Source: Eurosta solidaginis (lineage: Eukaryota; Arthropoda; Insecta; Diptera; Tephritidae). From it: DNA of 64,000 bases. This document shows, one piece after another, positions 12,201 through 24,625 of the stretch. Position 1 is the stretch's first letter; every line of letters begins with the position of its first letter. A program made the position numbers and the translations under genes. The stretch lies in the NCBI RefSeq assembly GCF_040869045.1, contig NC_090319.1, positions 16,014,314 through 16,078,313 on the forward strand, read 5' to 3'. Below the pieces are notes generated by a model. The model was not told the origin of the DNA. It saw nothing but the letters and a program-made list of their open reading frames with translations, and made no database searches.

Positions 12201-12556
12201 CAAAGAGTATATATTTGTCAAGAGGCGTCACTCGATACTTTGTTGTTGCCAAAGCAACCCTGTCATGTCGAATGTGATTCTCAAGGAAGTTTTGTTTAGT
12301 TTTTTTTAATTGAATCCTATATAGTTATGCGGTAAAGTGACTTTGCATAATTACGATTTTTGGAAAGAGAATTAATTAATTAATTTAATACAATCAATAA
12401 AATAAACACAAATACCTCACGAAAATGTATAGAAGGCGTTTTTATAAATACATCTGATAAAAAAAACCAACGACTACCTTGAGAAAACATCGAGTAATTT
12501 GCTTTGGCAACAACAAAAGTATCGAGTGACGCCTCTTGACAAATATATACTCTTTG
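12201..12556. repeat. Foldback MITE with 7-bp target duplication
   Basis: The ends are CAAAGAGTATATATTTGTCA and its complement TGACAAATATATACTCTTTG. The inverted arms run about 95 bp, including AGGCGTCACTCGATACTTTG and TTGTTGCCAAAGCAA. CCCTTAT lies directly outside both ends (12194-12200, 12557-12563). Duplication length and end structure fit a hAT- or P-type non-autonomous element. Confidence 0.8.
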
Positions 12557-13009
12557 CCCTTATTAGGTACATACAACAACTGTTTATATTAAAAAACTGG
12601 ACAAGACAATTGACACACAAAGAGGACATATTAAGTTACTTTTTTGGCGAAAGGAGTTAAGTAGAGCAACTGTTTTTCTTTCTATTGCCTCTGACATACA
12701 TATAAGACTATAAACATATATATCTCCTAAGCCATTTTCGCAAATGTGGAACAGAGAAATGTAGTCAAGTTGAGGACAGAAGTAATGAATGGAGTAAGCT
12801 CTGAAATGTACATTCTAAATTTTACTCGCAATACTAACACATTCATGCGAGTACGGTGAGAACAACAATATGAATTCATTTATCCACAACCTGCTCATAA
12901 CAAACCATGCAAACAATAGCGTTCTGTTGAGGGAATTCGGCGGGGGTGTGAAAACAGTTATAATGAAACCTTTATTAGGTAGATACGTACTAGATAATTG
13001 TAATTTTCC
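12557..13009. other. No gene recognised
   Basis: AT-rich unique-looking sequence. No supported coding or RNA feature. Confidence 0.4.
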
Positions 13010-13345
13010 CAGCGGGTGAAAAGGCTTAGAATATATCCGAAGTAGGGCATGTCCGCCGTAAGAGGCGACTAAAATCCAAATTTCCTACCAGGGTTGAGCC
13101 TCAAACCCAGTCACCATCACCGCCATGCAGGAATCGCGATGGAGGGAGCAGGCGCGGGATAATGGCGCCTTCTGACGTTTGGCGCAGTGGCTATCAGGAG
13201 GAGAGCACAGTGGCAGTCAAGATACCCGAACGCTTCCAACTAACCTTTTGGTATGTCTCTAGAAATCTATTAACAACTATCCCTGGGCCAGGTTATGTTG
13301 AACTGGTCTGTCCGTAAGAACTTCAAACAGACTGAATGAGATCAA
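13010..13345. repeat. SINE-like head joined to inverted LINE 3' end
   Basis: 13010-13085 (CAGCGGGTGAAAAGG ... GTAAGAGGCGACTAAAAT) matches the head of the CAA-tailed repeat. The rest does not follow that repeat. 13270-13345 (CCAGGTTATGTTGAACTGGT, CAGACTGAATGAG) is the reverse complement of the LINE 3' end at 10215-10275. The unit looks composite. Confidence 0.55.
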
Positions 13346-15044
13346 TCTGAAAAGCCAAGACCTATATTTTTAAATAAATATATCCTTTTGGTGAAAAATA
13401 CAAATGTCCCGAAAATATGCTTGTCCAATCTGATTGGGGCGTCTCCGTCCATATTCCCATTTGACCAAGGATCAAATGTACACGTTTACCGCCTCGTCTG
13501 CGATTTGGTCGCCCTTGCACCAACCTACCACCTCTATTGTGGCTCTTAAAGCCGCATCGAAGCGCAAGTACGGAATAAGTTAATCTTTTCTCGTCGTACC
13601 GCCTACAGCAGTATGTCTACTGATTTCATGGCCTCATACAGTCCCCAATGCGAAGTGATCTTCCTGCAGATTATGTCGAGCAGCTCTCACGCTGCTAAAA
13701 ATGACCTCACACAGAGCCCAGCCAGTGTAAATTTTTGCAGAAGGAAAAGAGGTGTCCGTCATCATTGGCTTCACTGTACAAAACTAAATACGTACATATG
13801 TATATACTTGTGTGTAAGATGGATTTGTTGCAAAAAACCACGCACCTAACATAGGTTTACCAACAAATGTTTTGTAGATATTAAAGTTTGTGAGCCGCGA
13901 CCCAACTGCCCTGCCCCAAATTCTAAGCAGAGCCCTTTTGACCATCCATTGCGCTAACGTAGACGTCATCATATCGTCATCAGCATTTCATTTGAAATCG
14001 TATTATGAGGCCATCGATCAGACTCTCCGCACATTTGCTTTTGCTATTTCTTCACGTATGTTCTTTTTTTTTTTTTTATCTGCTAAACCCTTTTACAGCT
14101 AAATGGGCAAGTTAGCAATGCTAATGAGGCGCGTGCTATGACCGGCTAGCAAAATTGCCAATTCACATGAGAACAGGGGTGGGTGTGTGTGCATAATTTT
14201 CACTACAAATCTGTTCATCTAATGGTAGCGGAAGCTCATTATGCGACAACAGTAACACATTCCGTTATTAGAGGAATTAACTAAATGCTCATATCGTTGT
14301 CTATGGGGACATATGTATGTATATTCGTAGTCATCTATAAGCCTATGTAGGTACATACATACATTTAAACAGCACTATTCGGTGACTAATGATGCCTATT
14401 GTGGACTGCCACTGCACAAATATTGGAATCACATTCATGTTATCATATAACCACATATCGATACGTTCGTAATACTCTTCGCACCTTAACAGATCTACCA
14501 ACGATAAGTAAAAACATTTGTTGTTTAAATTGCTCATTATGTACACAATTAGCAAAATGCGGACTTATTATTTGGTAGGTCTTTGCAATTTCCGATAGTA
14601 CCGCCCAATAATGAGCATCAAGATTAGGCTACCTTGAAAGGGCTTGCGAAGAAGCTTCCCACACATCCATTAAACACATTTATCCATTCTGAATACTGGT
14701 GTCAAGCTCTGGCGGGGGAGTGGTGGCATTCTTCATGTGGCTAGAAATCTGAGTAGTAGACATCGGCAAGTAAAGTGATGAATCGACTCCTCGTGCCATA
14801 AGCTTCTGCAGAGAAAAGTAGTCAGCATATACCATGGTCGAAGCATCGGTGATATAGCACCTGTAAATATTCTCACACTAGATATATTATATTTTTGAAG
14901 GAAGGTCGTTCTATCCAAACATGGATAGGAGAAGGAATACGAGTAGGAGTGAGAGTAGGAGAATGGCAGGAAGAGTAGGCGAGTGACAACACACAGTCGA
15001 TCACTGAAGACTATGAATCTCTCATAGTGATAAAAAATTGACAT
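13346..15044. other. No gene recognised; old transposon texture
   Basis: Short open frames only. 13400-13760 has the base composition of decayed LINE coding in reverse orientation, but no motif is secure. 14925-14990 is a short decayed GAGTAGGAGTGAGAGTAGG purine repeat. 14290-14370 contains TACATA microsatellite. Confidence 0.35.
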
Positions 15045-15195
15045 TATTAAATAATTTTGGGAAAAATTGAAACAATGCCAGATTTGGACGAACAGTGTAA
15101 AAGCTGTTTAGATTATACCCTGTAAAACCCTTTAAAGCCTTTTCTCCCGAAAGTGAGATTCGAACCCCCACTTCTGCTATTATTGATCTATTGAC
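15045..15195 (+). repeat. Dispersed repeat with tRNA-like B-box, copy 1
   Basis: TTTTGGGAAAAATTGAAACA, then GATTATACCCTGTAAAACCC, then AAAGCCTTTTCTCCCG and a GATTCGAACCCCCAC box. The same order occurs at 22985-23125. The GTTCGAATCC-like box suggests a tRNA-derived origin, but no full tRNA head can be folded. Confidence 0.5.
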
Positions 15196-15322
15196 AATCA
15201 GTCACGACCAATACCACTATTTTGTTGCCTTCCTGCAGCGAATCAATTTCATTAAGAAACGGTACAGGCTCTAATTCTGTCCCTTCGCAGTGCTTTCAAC
15301 CGACGCTTTCACTATGGTGGAA

Positions 15323-15742
15323 ACCCAGCGGGTTAGGGGGGGTCAGAATATACCCGCGGTAGGTATTCCTGTCGTAAGAGGCCACTAAAATACCAGATTC
15401 AAGGGGCTGTGTAGCGCAACCCTGCAGGTTGCCAGCGCAACATATAGCTTCTCCAAACCCAATTGTCAACCTCACCTATCCGCGGCGAATCCTGTTTCAC
15501 TAACAGACGAGGCTCTGGCGACCCTAAGCTCCTTATGGAACTTGGGGTTGGGGAGGGAGGGGATGGCCTGAAGGTTTAATGTGGCGACATAAATCGTTCC
15601 CGAGATGGTCGGGCCAGCACCTTAATGGTGCTGTGGTACCGGAGCGTACCGGATCTGTATCCGGCAAAGGACCATCACATCGATAACACTCCCCAAAGCC
15701 TTCGGGGAGCAACCTTATCGCTACAACAACAACAACAACAAC
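15323..15742 (+). mobile_element. CAA-tailed SINE-like element, full copy
   Basis: The best preserved + strand copy: starts ACCCAGCGGGTTAGG, then ATATACCCGCGGTAGGTATT, GTCGTAAGAGGCCACTAAAA, TGTGTAGCGCAACC, CATCGATAACACTCCCC, CTTCGGGGAGCAACC, and ends CTACAACAACAACAACAAC. No open frame. The (CAA)n tail and the target duplication of the 9602 copy point to retroposition, but I could not see a clear duplication around this copy. Confidence 0.8.
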
Positions 15743-16119
15743 TACGAAATGGCAATTGTTCTTCTCTGCAGACTTTTAGAGCGCTTTCTTAATTGGTTCT
15801 GTCATAGGTGATTCAGAAGTAGTCGCTGTCTTTGATTAATTCGAAAACATATTGCTCAGACTTAAGCACGGTTGATATCAGTTCGGAGGTAGTCATTAAA
15901 CCTGTAGTGCGAAATTGGTGTATTGTGGGACTGTCTCCTTTATTCACTGCAGCAGGGCTTCTAGGCATACATTTATTCTTTGTACAGTACATACATTCAT
16001 TGTACATATATTGCGCAATCATTTACTAATATAAGTTGTTGTTGTTAAATTTACTTTTCATACACAGCTGTACTTGTACATAGATTTTTATAACTTTGAT
16101 TGAATAACGGTTGGTTGTA
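15743..16119. other. No gene recognised
   Basis: Non-coding sequence between two repeats. 15795-15850 (GGTGATTCAGAAGTAGTCGC, TGTCTTTGATTAATTC) resembles reverse-oriented sequence at 21640-21700, so it is another dispersed repeat edge. Confidence 0.4.
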
Positions 16120-16845
16120 CAGGTATAAAGGAATCGAGATAGATATAGAATTCCATATATCAAAATCATCAGTATCGAATAAAAATTTGATTCAGCCATA
16201 TCCGGCCGTCCGTCCGTCCGTCTGTCCGTCCGTTAACACGATAACTTGAACAAATATTGAGATATCTTCACCAAATTCTGTATACGGGCTTATTTGGACC
16301 TATAATAGATTGGTATTGAAAATGATCGGACATTAACCGCGCCCACTTTTTGGATATCGAAAATTTAAAAAAATGGAAAAAATGAGATAATTAAAAAACG
16401 AAAACCGCTAAGCTAATGAAAGTGGATTGATTTTATGACACAAAACATAAATTTCAAAAAATTTTGGAATAATGGCGTGGCACCACCCACATTTCGAGGA
16501 AGAAAATTTCGAAGTTTAAAAAGCGGTTAAAGATATTACATTTAAATTTGGCAGAGACACTATCCTTGCCAATTATATAGACTGAGTCAAGGTAAACAAA
16601 ATCAGTTAAAGACCACGGCCACTTTTCACAAAGGTCTAAACTTAATAAAGTTTGCAATAACTCTATGGTATTTACATTTACATTTGACTGATGTTCTACT
16701 TCAGTAGTGCTTTGGTTGAGCTTAGAACAAAACTTGAAAATGGGCGTAACCAGTCCCTTTTTTTGTTACTCTTCGACATCAAAAGCATTTCAAGTGCACA
16801 AGTGGGTATGTTAAGTTCGGTTTCACCCGAACTTGACTTTATTAT
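16120..16845. repeat. Dispersed repeat with TTCGGTTTCACCCGAA terminus
   Basis: It has a CCGTCCGTCCGTCC tract near 16205, then AACACGATAACTTGAACAAA, and ends GTTAAGTTCGGTTTCACCCG AACTT. The terminal word recurs at 23165-23195 and, inverted, at 60718-60740. From memory such sequences are abundant in fly genomes. It is AT-rich and non-coding. Confidence 0.6.
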
Positions 16846-16887
16846 TTGTTGTTTCTAAATTAGTAGTAAGCAATAAATCAATTTGCG

Positions 16888-17241
16888 GCCACCGTGGTGT
16901 GATGGTTGCGTGCTCCGCCTATCACACCGTATGCCCTGGGTTCAACTCCCGGGCAAAGCAACATCAAAATTTTAGAAATAAGATTTTTCAATTAGAAGAA
17001 AATTTTTCTAAGCGGGGTCGCCCCTCGGCAGTGTCTGGCAAGCGCTTCGATTGTATTTCTGCCATGAAAAGCTCTCAGTGAAAACTCATCTGCCTTGCAG
17101 ATGCCGTTCGGAGTCGGCATAAAACATGTAGGTCCCGTCCGGCCAATTTGTAGGGAAAAATCAAGAGGAGCACGACGCAAATTGGAAGAGAAGCTCGGCC
17201 TTAGATCTCTTCGGAGGTTATCGCGCCTTACATTTATTTTA
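16888..17241 (+). mobile_element. tRNA-derived SINE
   Basis: The head GTGGTGTGATGGTTGCGTGC (A-box region) and CCCTGGGTTCAACTCCCGGG (B-box region) form a tRNA-like polymerase III promoter. A tRNA-unrelated body follows, with CTCTTCGGAGGTTATCGCG, and it ends near CCTTACATTTATTTTATT. Reverse-strand relatives occur at 52138-52280 (internally deleted) and 6733-6795 (tail only). Confidence 0.8.
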
Positions 17242-18189
17242 TTAATAAATCAATTTTAAATATATTCTTACATATGTGCATGTTAAGGTATTGTCATACA
17301 CATATTTCAAAGTCTTATCTATTACATAACACCCAAAGGTATGGCGCTTAGAATAATTATACTCTTTTACACTTCCCAAATATTTTTTATAGCAAATAAT
17401 CATAAATTTATTGCCAAATAACCAAATACACATTTGATAACTGTAAACAAATAAATAAATATTCGATAACTGTAAAATATATTGCTAAATACCGTTAATA
17501 CCATGACCTAAATTGATTAAGAATCAAATTTAAGCAAATGAATTTCAATGAATTTGTATGTATGTATGAATGGAAATATGATTACAACAAAAATATTATC
17601 ATAAAAATTAGTAGGTATTGTCTTTTAAGTAAGCCTGCGGATTCCATCGCATTCCATAGCACCAAACAAAATTTCGGCGCACTTTTTTATGCTAAATATT
17701 TTGCGCACTCCCTCAAAAGTTCTTTTGTTTAAAGTAATTCATTGTCCAAATCTAAAGTATATCCGTCTACCAAATAAACGAATTTGATCGCTTCGCTTTA
17801 ATTTGCATAATAAGTGTATTATGTAATTAAGAATTCGTATAGCTTCTTGTATATCAATATGAATGCTTGTGGGAGTATTATTTGTCGGTTAATATATCTG
17901 ATAAAATATTTCAATGTTCAAAAATTGAATCACTCAACGCATACCAATTATTTGTTTAGCCAATATGACAATATGGACATTTGCTGATATAATAACCACA
18001 CCAAAAACAGCTAAAGTTACAGCTACCATATCCAATAATAAATGGCGATTTGCGACTGAAAACCCAAAACTAATCATTTGGACTTATTTAACCTTGGAAC
18101 ATAATCATGATGTAATAAACCAGACAGGTGAAGTCAATATTACAAAAAGATGTAGTATTTGACAATACTCGCACTCATAAATTTAAGTG
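17242..18189. other. AT-rich stretch, no gene recognised
   Basis: Very AT-rich with microsatellite-like TATGTATG at 17555-17575. No supported coding or RNA feature. Confidence 0.45.
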
Positions 18190-19240
18190 TTGCTTCTTTA
18201 CTTTTCTGCAGCAGTGAGACTTAGACAGTCTGGGTGTTGGAAGGATACGCAGATGGTGCACGGCAGCATCCTTAATCTACTACCGACGGGAGTACTAAAT
18301 GCCTATATATATTATAATCCCCGCAAACTTCAGTTTGAGGACAACATCACCACTATCATTCCAAGTAGGAATGATTGCAAGAGGGGAGCGGCTCCAGTGG
18401 GTAGCGGCATACTAATCTACACTGATAGCTTGGTATCTTCTCGCACTCCCTAGAAATGTCTACGTCGCTCAAACTACCGTCATACTGCAGTGTATTTCAA
18501 GCAGAAGTCAGGCCTGTAAACTGCTCGAGGCCAGGAGCATAACTGGCAAAGTGTCTATCCTTTCTGACAGTCAAGCAGCAATTAAGGCGATAGCTGCACG
18601 ATACACTAGTTCAAAGCTGGTAGGGTCATGCAAACAAATCTTATCGGCGCTGACCGACACTCTGGAAATATCCATTATCTGGGTTCCGGGACATAGGGGA
18701 ATCGAAGGAAATGAGATGGCTGACGAACTGGCACGTAGGGGCTCAGCAGAGGGGGTGAGGGAATAGCCAGTGTCGAAGTAGGTAGTTATTCAAGATTTTT
18801 ATGTGAACAAAGCCCGACAAAAATGGAAGAGCACCGCGGGTTGTGCGATTTCAAAGGCCATTTGCCTGACTACAACGAAAGGAAAACTAGGTATCTGCTG
18901 AGGAGATCCAAGGCCGACACCCATAGACTTATTGCGGTCTGCACTGGTCGCTGGACCTAAGGAACGCACACGGAAAAGATGGGTATTCCGCATAAGGACC
19001 ACTGCAGAAGTTGTAAGGACATAGATGAAAAAGAGACTGTCGAGCATTTTCTGCGTAAATGCCCGGCTCTGGCTAGAACCCGTTTAAGATCATTCGGGAT
19101 CCCTTTTTTGGAAGATCTAGGAAGATTAGCGGAAATAGGGATGGCAAACATTATTGATTTTGTAAACAACTCAGGTTGGTTGCAAAACATATCCATGTAG
19201 TACTCAGTAGTTCAGACGGGTTTTATGGCATCAAAACGGC
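18190..19240 (+). pseudogene. Non-LTR retrotransposon RNase H and C-terminal fragment
   Basis: Decayed ORF2 of an I/Jockey-type LINE. RNase H marks appear in order: IYTD near 18415, QAE near 18500, ILSDSQAAIKAIAA at 18555-18600, and WVPGHRGIEGNEMADELAR near 18680-18740, which supply the catalytic acidic residues and the His. The Cys/His C-terminus follows at 18979-19200: CRSCKDIDEKETVEHFLRKC. Stops and frame changes separate the parts, and no RT is upstream, so it is a 5'-truncated dead copy. Confidence 0.85.
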
Positions 19241-21716
19241 TTTTCATTAGCTACTTGGGCGACCATGGTCGCAGCCATATTTTCAGTAAAATGAAAAAAA
19301 TACTACATTAATGCCTTTCTGAAATATGACGTAACGTGCATGGAACTAATGCCTGTGGTCTGTATTTCCTTTTGTGGGTGGGTGTAATTTCCTTTTCCTG
19401 AATGGAAAAGTTTTAGTCAACGGAACTGAATGGCTGGATTTTCAGAGTATCACATTGTCCACAAATCAGGAATATGGAGACGGACTGTTGACGTCAGTGA
19501 GATGATTGACGATCTAGAACAATATCATGAAGTTGCGGATGAGTATCTGCGATGCTTGTAATAGGAAAACTCACACTTACATTTATCTATGTAAATCAAG
19601 CGTTAAGAGGTAGGCTCATTGAACAGAGGGAGGTGGCTGGTGTGAAATTATATAGCGCCGATGCTTAAAAAAATCAGAGATTATAGATATACCCGTTGGC
19701 CAAAAAAATCTGCAGCTTATCAAAACTTGTCTTTAAACAGCTCTGGCTAACCCAGCAAACGTTTAAACAAACATGAAATACTCCCACCCAGGAGTATCAA
19801 ACATGACAAACATTTTTCTGACTTGCTCTATCTATCGACCTGCCTCTCCTCTGTCTAACCCTTTTCTTCCTCTCTTATTGCCTCTCCCCTCTGCATTTTA
19901 TAGTTAATCTTAATCAGCTATTTCAATTTACTTATCCTTTTCATTCTTATGTAAATCTTCCCGCTTTTTCTCATACTCTTCCCGCTCTTGCCTCTCTTCA
20001 AGTCTAACTCCCACCTAACTGCCTAAAATTTGTATCGTAAAATTACAAAAAAATATACTTATTTACTTTCAAACGAGCACTTAATTACATCTCTCTTTAA
20101 AATCCATATGTTTTGGACAATATTAGTTAACAAATTGTGATACTTTATTACCGAGTACGATTGCTAACCACGACCAAAACTGTCGGGGGAGGTATTAATA
20201 GACACGTTTTTGCCTCGCTTCCAATAATTCGAATTATTTTTCGCCTTTGGACTATTGATAACAGGACAAAACGCGTCTTTTCATTTCTCTTTCCACATTT
20301 TTGTACGGGTTAGTGCAGTCGACCTCGGTTTCAAACTGTTTTTCGCGGAGAACTTTTGAACGGGTAGAAAAACTTAGCACCCGTGTTTGTATTCTTAATA
20401 CTGGAATAACAATGCGTCCTCAGATACCCCAATTCAAGACTTTTGTATAATTTTCTGTAGGACCCATATAGGTGTACTATATTTTCGTACTAAAAAAAAA
20501 TTTACCATCACAGTAACCCATATCTGATATTCCGGTCCTTTTCATACTTGTAACCTGTACTATGATATAAATACTTATTCAGTATGTTTTCGGAAATTAC
20601 GGAACATGTAGCAACAGAAGATCGTAACGAGTGATTGACAGAAGTTAATTGGGATTTGGTATGTATATTTTTCATTCTAATTTTATTATTCACAAAATTC
20701 GTATTGGGGTACAATATTAAAGATGCTGTCGGAATGGACAGACTTCGAGTGTCAAAATATAACTTCAAAACAGCAATTATGGTTGCGCTGCATGGGAGGT
20801 TGGAAAGGACGCGTTTCCAAGCCACTCACCCTAAACATTGTTTTTAATTACTGAAGGCAATAAGAATATTATTTTAAATTAGAAATAGCGATCCAGATGT
20901 GTACAATTATTACTATTATTATTAGAAACCTCGCACAAAAAACGGAACGACTCGTATTATTCAAAATTTAGACTGCATGTGCTTAATAAAAGTGGCTGAA
21001 AATGGTATAGTGAAAATATTTTTCAGGTCATCCAAACAGGTAGGCTGTACAAATTTCAGCTTATTATGTAAATATTCACCGTGATTTAAGTTTTTCCATA
21101 CAAATCGTATGGGGAATTTTCAGGTTTGTATAAAAAGTGTACCAGGGCTCTAACCCTTACTACCCAAATCACTAGGTGTACCAAATCTTAAAATATGCGT
21201 AATATTTTTATATGAGACTTATGCGGTTATTGGTGATGATAAGATATATGTACATACATATGTATGTAAGTAGGTTGAGAAAATATTTAATAACGGCTAG
21301 ATATGGTGAAAACCAGAAAAAATGAATTTTCGATTTAACATATCAAATTTTTTTTTACGAACGTCTGCTGAGAAAGACATTGAAGGCATGAGAACTAGAT
21401 GTTGTTTAAATTTTCTTCGCTTTCTTCTTGTTAGGTGTACGAAATATTGTGCAGATTAAAAAAAAATGTTGTTGAAATTGGAAAGCGTTGTGAATATCTT
21501 CCCTTTGTCCTCTGCCATGTATCGCATCAGTTCGAACCAGCGCATAATGTACTAGTTCTAATTTTATACCCTCGCAGGGTATTTAACTGAGACTTTCAAC
21601 ATTGTGATGTCCTAAGAAATGGCAATTACCGAATGCTTTCTTAACTTGTTCTGTCGTAGGTGGATCTGATACGGTCGCTGTCTTTGACTGATTAGTTGAA
21701 ATATATGTATATGTAT
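19241..21716. other. No gene recognised
   Basis: Mostly AT-rich, with pyrimidine-rich sequence at 19830-20010. The 70-codon frame at 20635-20847 has a hydrophobic start but no recognisable family. 19310-19330 and 5255-5275 share ATTTCAGAAAGGCAT or its complement. Near 21580-21700 lies a stretch shared with 15795-15850. Confidence 0.35.
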
Positions 21717-22195
21717 TAGGGTGGGTTGATTTGTATGGACGAAAGTTAACCGATATCGCGCCATCGAATTTTCGATAGGATTTGGGCTCAGGGAAAAAAG
21801 TTCCACTACGCATACACAAAAAATGATTTTCGAGCCTGCGAAATTTCATTTTTTTGACTTTCTTTCAACTTTTATTTTTAAGGTTTTTTTCATAACCTAT
21901 TAAAAAAAACTTCATATGTATACCCTGTCCGACCCGAAAATGTCCGCTAAAAACGTTGGCGATAACAGTTTTTTGAAACAACTCTTATCGACAACGTTTT
22001 TAGCGGACATTTTTGGGTCGGACAGGGTATACATGAAAATTTTACAATGAAATGAAATTTTTTTTAGTAGGTCATAAAAAAACTTTCAAAATCAAAGTCG
22101 AAAAAAGTAAAAAAAATTAAATTTCGCAGGCTCAAAAATTATTTTCGAAAAATCGATGGTGCGATATCGATTAATAACTCGACCCAGTCTAATAT
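21717..22195. repeat. Foldback element with GGGTCGA ends, copy 2
   Basis: The outer arms match copy 1 (GTTAACCGATATCGCGCCAT, TTCGATAGGATTTGGGCTCA). The inner arms add CCTGTCCGACCCGAAAATGT, CCGCTAAAAACGTTG and their complements, so almost the whole 480 bp folds on itself around 21975. It ends CGACCCAGTCTAATATG. No coding capacity. Confidence 0.8.
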
Positions 22196-22842
22196 GTATA
22201 GCTTAGACTAAAGCGCTGTTGGTACAAATATGACTGCCAACTGTACCGCTCTGCATTTGGTTGCCATTAAATTTTTAGTTCGAAGCTGTCGCTCTGCGTG
22301 ACTGCCTTCCATTTATTCTGCAAGACTTAGCGGCCCAAAAGCTAATCAAATTCAAAAGTTACTTTATCCAAAATTCAAGTGAAAAAAACTGTTATAAAAT
22401 TTAATTTTAAAGCCTACTTACAGAACAGCAGGCCTGAGTAAACTAATTATTTATTCAAAACTTTTGATTGTGGTTGTGGTGTTCTCTTATTTTTCTTAAG
22501 AATAAATAAATGCTCATCCACTTGTCACTTATTTTTCGCAAAAGTTATAATTAGCTTCATAGCAAACTTTCTTTTCATTCTGCAATAGCTTACTAAGCGT
22601 TTTAATTTAATGATTCTCTTAGCAGACATTTGAACGTGATATTTCTTAATTTCTTTTTCAGTCAAACGTTTTTAATGTGCTATCATCTTTTGTTTTTATG
22701 GTAATTTAACAGCTATATTTGGAAAGCTAACAGCTTTGATTAGTTAAACTCAGGTTTTTGGCAAGTTTTTAATAATTTCTGCAAGTTTTTACACGTACAT
22801 ATGTGCCTTATTTAAATAAAATTATGTATACATATGTACGTA
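22196..22842. other. No gene recognised
   Basis: AT-rich sequence without coding or RNA features that I can support. Confidence 0.4.
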
Positions 22843-23205
22843 CAGCAGCGAAGAGAAAAATAGCAGTGGAAATTATTATTAAATTTCTTCAATGAAATAT
22901 TTTTTGTATGATTTAATCGGGGATTGCCCGTATTGCTTTTTTTAAATGTATGAAAACATTTATTTGAAGCAATTTATATAATTTATTTAATAATTTGGGA
23001 AAAATTTAAACAACGTGACATCAGGACGGACAAGGCGACAGCTGTTTCGATTATACCTTGTAAATCCCTTCAAAGCCTTTTCTCCCGGGAGTGGGAGTCG
23101 AATCCGCATTCCTACGATAGTGATTTTCCCTTATTTTGTCTCCATAGCTCTCAACTGAGTATGTAATGTTCGGTTGCACCCGAACTTAGCCTTCCTTACT
23201 TGTTT
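22843..23205. repeat. Composite dispersed repeat
   Basis: It begins CAGCAGCGAAGAGAAAAATA (as at 1501), contains the tRNA-like block at 22985-23125 (as at 15045), and ends TTCGGTTGCACCCGAACTTA, the terminal word of the repeats at 16120 and 60701. The blocks were probably assembled by nested insertion. Confidence 0.5.
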
Positions 23206-24625
23206 AATGTAAAATTGTGCAATTTTTAATGTAAATTATATATTGTGAGTCTATTGACTATGTTATATGTCTATATATGTATGTATCTACGTGAACGTCT
23301 ATGTATGTATCTGCGCGTGATTACCAAGTAGGTATGTTTGTAATGGCCTCTTAAATTAAAACTTACATTTGTAATTTCTTTTTTCACCAAAAAATAAAAT
23401 GGGAATGCCCCTGAAGATGCTAAAAAAGTAATATATAAATTTTTTAATCGATCATATTACAAAACACAAACAATAATAATGATTGTTGTACCACCGAGAA
23501 GCTCATGAAAAGTAACCAATTTATGTTATTCCTACAAGTTAGTAGGAAGTTGTACATCACAACATTATACACAAGCACTCAGTCCAGTTCAATTCGCATA
23601 ATTTTACATTATTTTCACATTTTTGGTATCCCCCCTTTGCCCTCAGGTATTCATACACAAAGTACTATATCCTGATACTATTAGTAAATGCGATTTTATT
23701 TGACATTTTGACGTTCTGACATTTTTCACCTTTTTGGTTCAATAGGTCATTTGAAATGTGTGCTTCCTACATATGGCTGTTAGTTCACGCAATGCATATA
23801 CATAGAAGGTAATTTTCCTACTTTTCCATAGTTGCACTGTGGTTTAAGTTGTAATGAAATAAGGGGAAACTGAATATTCACGTTAAAAGTTATTATTTTT
23901 GTTAAGAGCTTAAAATAAAGTGAACAGCGGAAGCACTGCTAATAAAAGCAATAGTATAAAAAATCTAATGTTACTAAGCTTTAAGCGCGCCTATAAATAT
24001 TCCACACAATTAGGATTAAAAGCATATAGAATTAATATGTACCTAAATGGTGAGTAAACGGGTAGCAACAAAAAAGGCAATACTTAGAGACCGATTGTAA
24101 AGCGAGCAGCGGGGCATTCATATGGCTGCGTGGTTAAAGGCGTCTGCCTTTACACTAGTATAAAGTATGAACGTTGGAGATTTCCACTTCAATACTCAGC
24201 TCCCGATATCAATAAAAATGTGTTTTTCGAAAATTCAAAAGTTATGAAGCGAAAGGCATTTAAAAAAAAATTTCATTGGATTGATTATTTTTACATAATT
24301 AAAATTAACGTCTCCAATAAACAAAAAAACATGCTACACAAAAACTTAAAAAACAAGTTGTACTATAAACTGCTTACCGAAAGACTTTCACAAACGTCTG
24401 GTTGAAAAGTTTGAAATTTTAAGGAAAGGTCTATGCAATTTTCGAAATCATTAATTACTATTGAAATTATTCACCCATTAGTGGATCTTATTAAACAGTC
24501 TTTATTTAAAATTATTATATATAAATAACTCCCATTCCGAGGATTATATAACAAAATAGTAAAACCTGAATGAATAACTTTTCCAGTACAGCCGTTCAAT
24601 TAGCTTATCAGAAAAAATATATACA
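23206..24625. other. AT-rich stretch, no gene recognised
   Basis: TATGTATG microsatellite around 23270-23310. A tRNA-like phrase GGCTGCGTGGTTAAAGGCGT at 24123 has no clear B-box partner, so I do not call a tRNA. The open frame at 24130-24405 is AT-driven. Confidence 0.4.

Noticed and set aside
20635..20847. Candidate first crb exon with a hydrophobic start
   Set aside because: The hydrophobic stretch is early, but it is not followed by a donor that fits the phase of the exon at 28458, and nothing in it resembles the Crumbs N-terminus.
24121..24195. tRNA gene
   Set aside because: GGCTGCGTGGTTAAAGGCGT looks like a D-arm region but there is no matching T-arm or acceptor stem.
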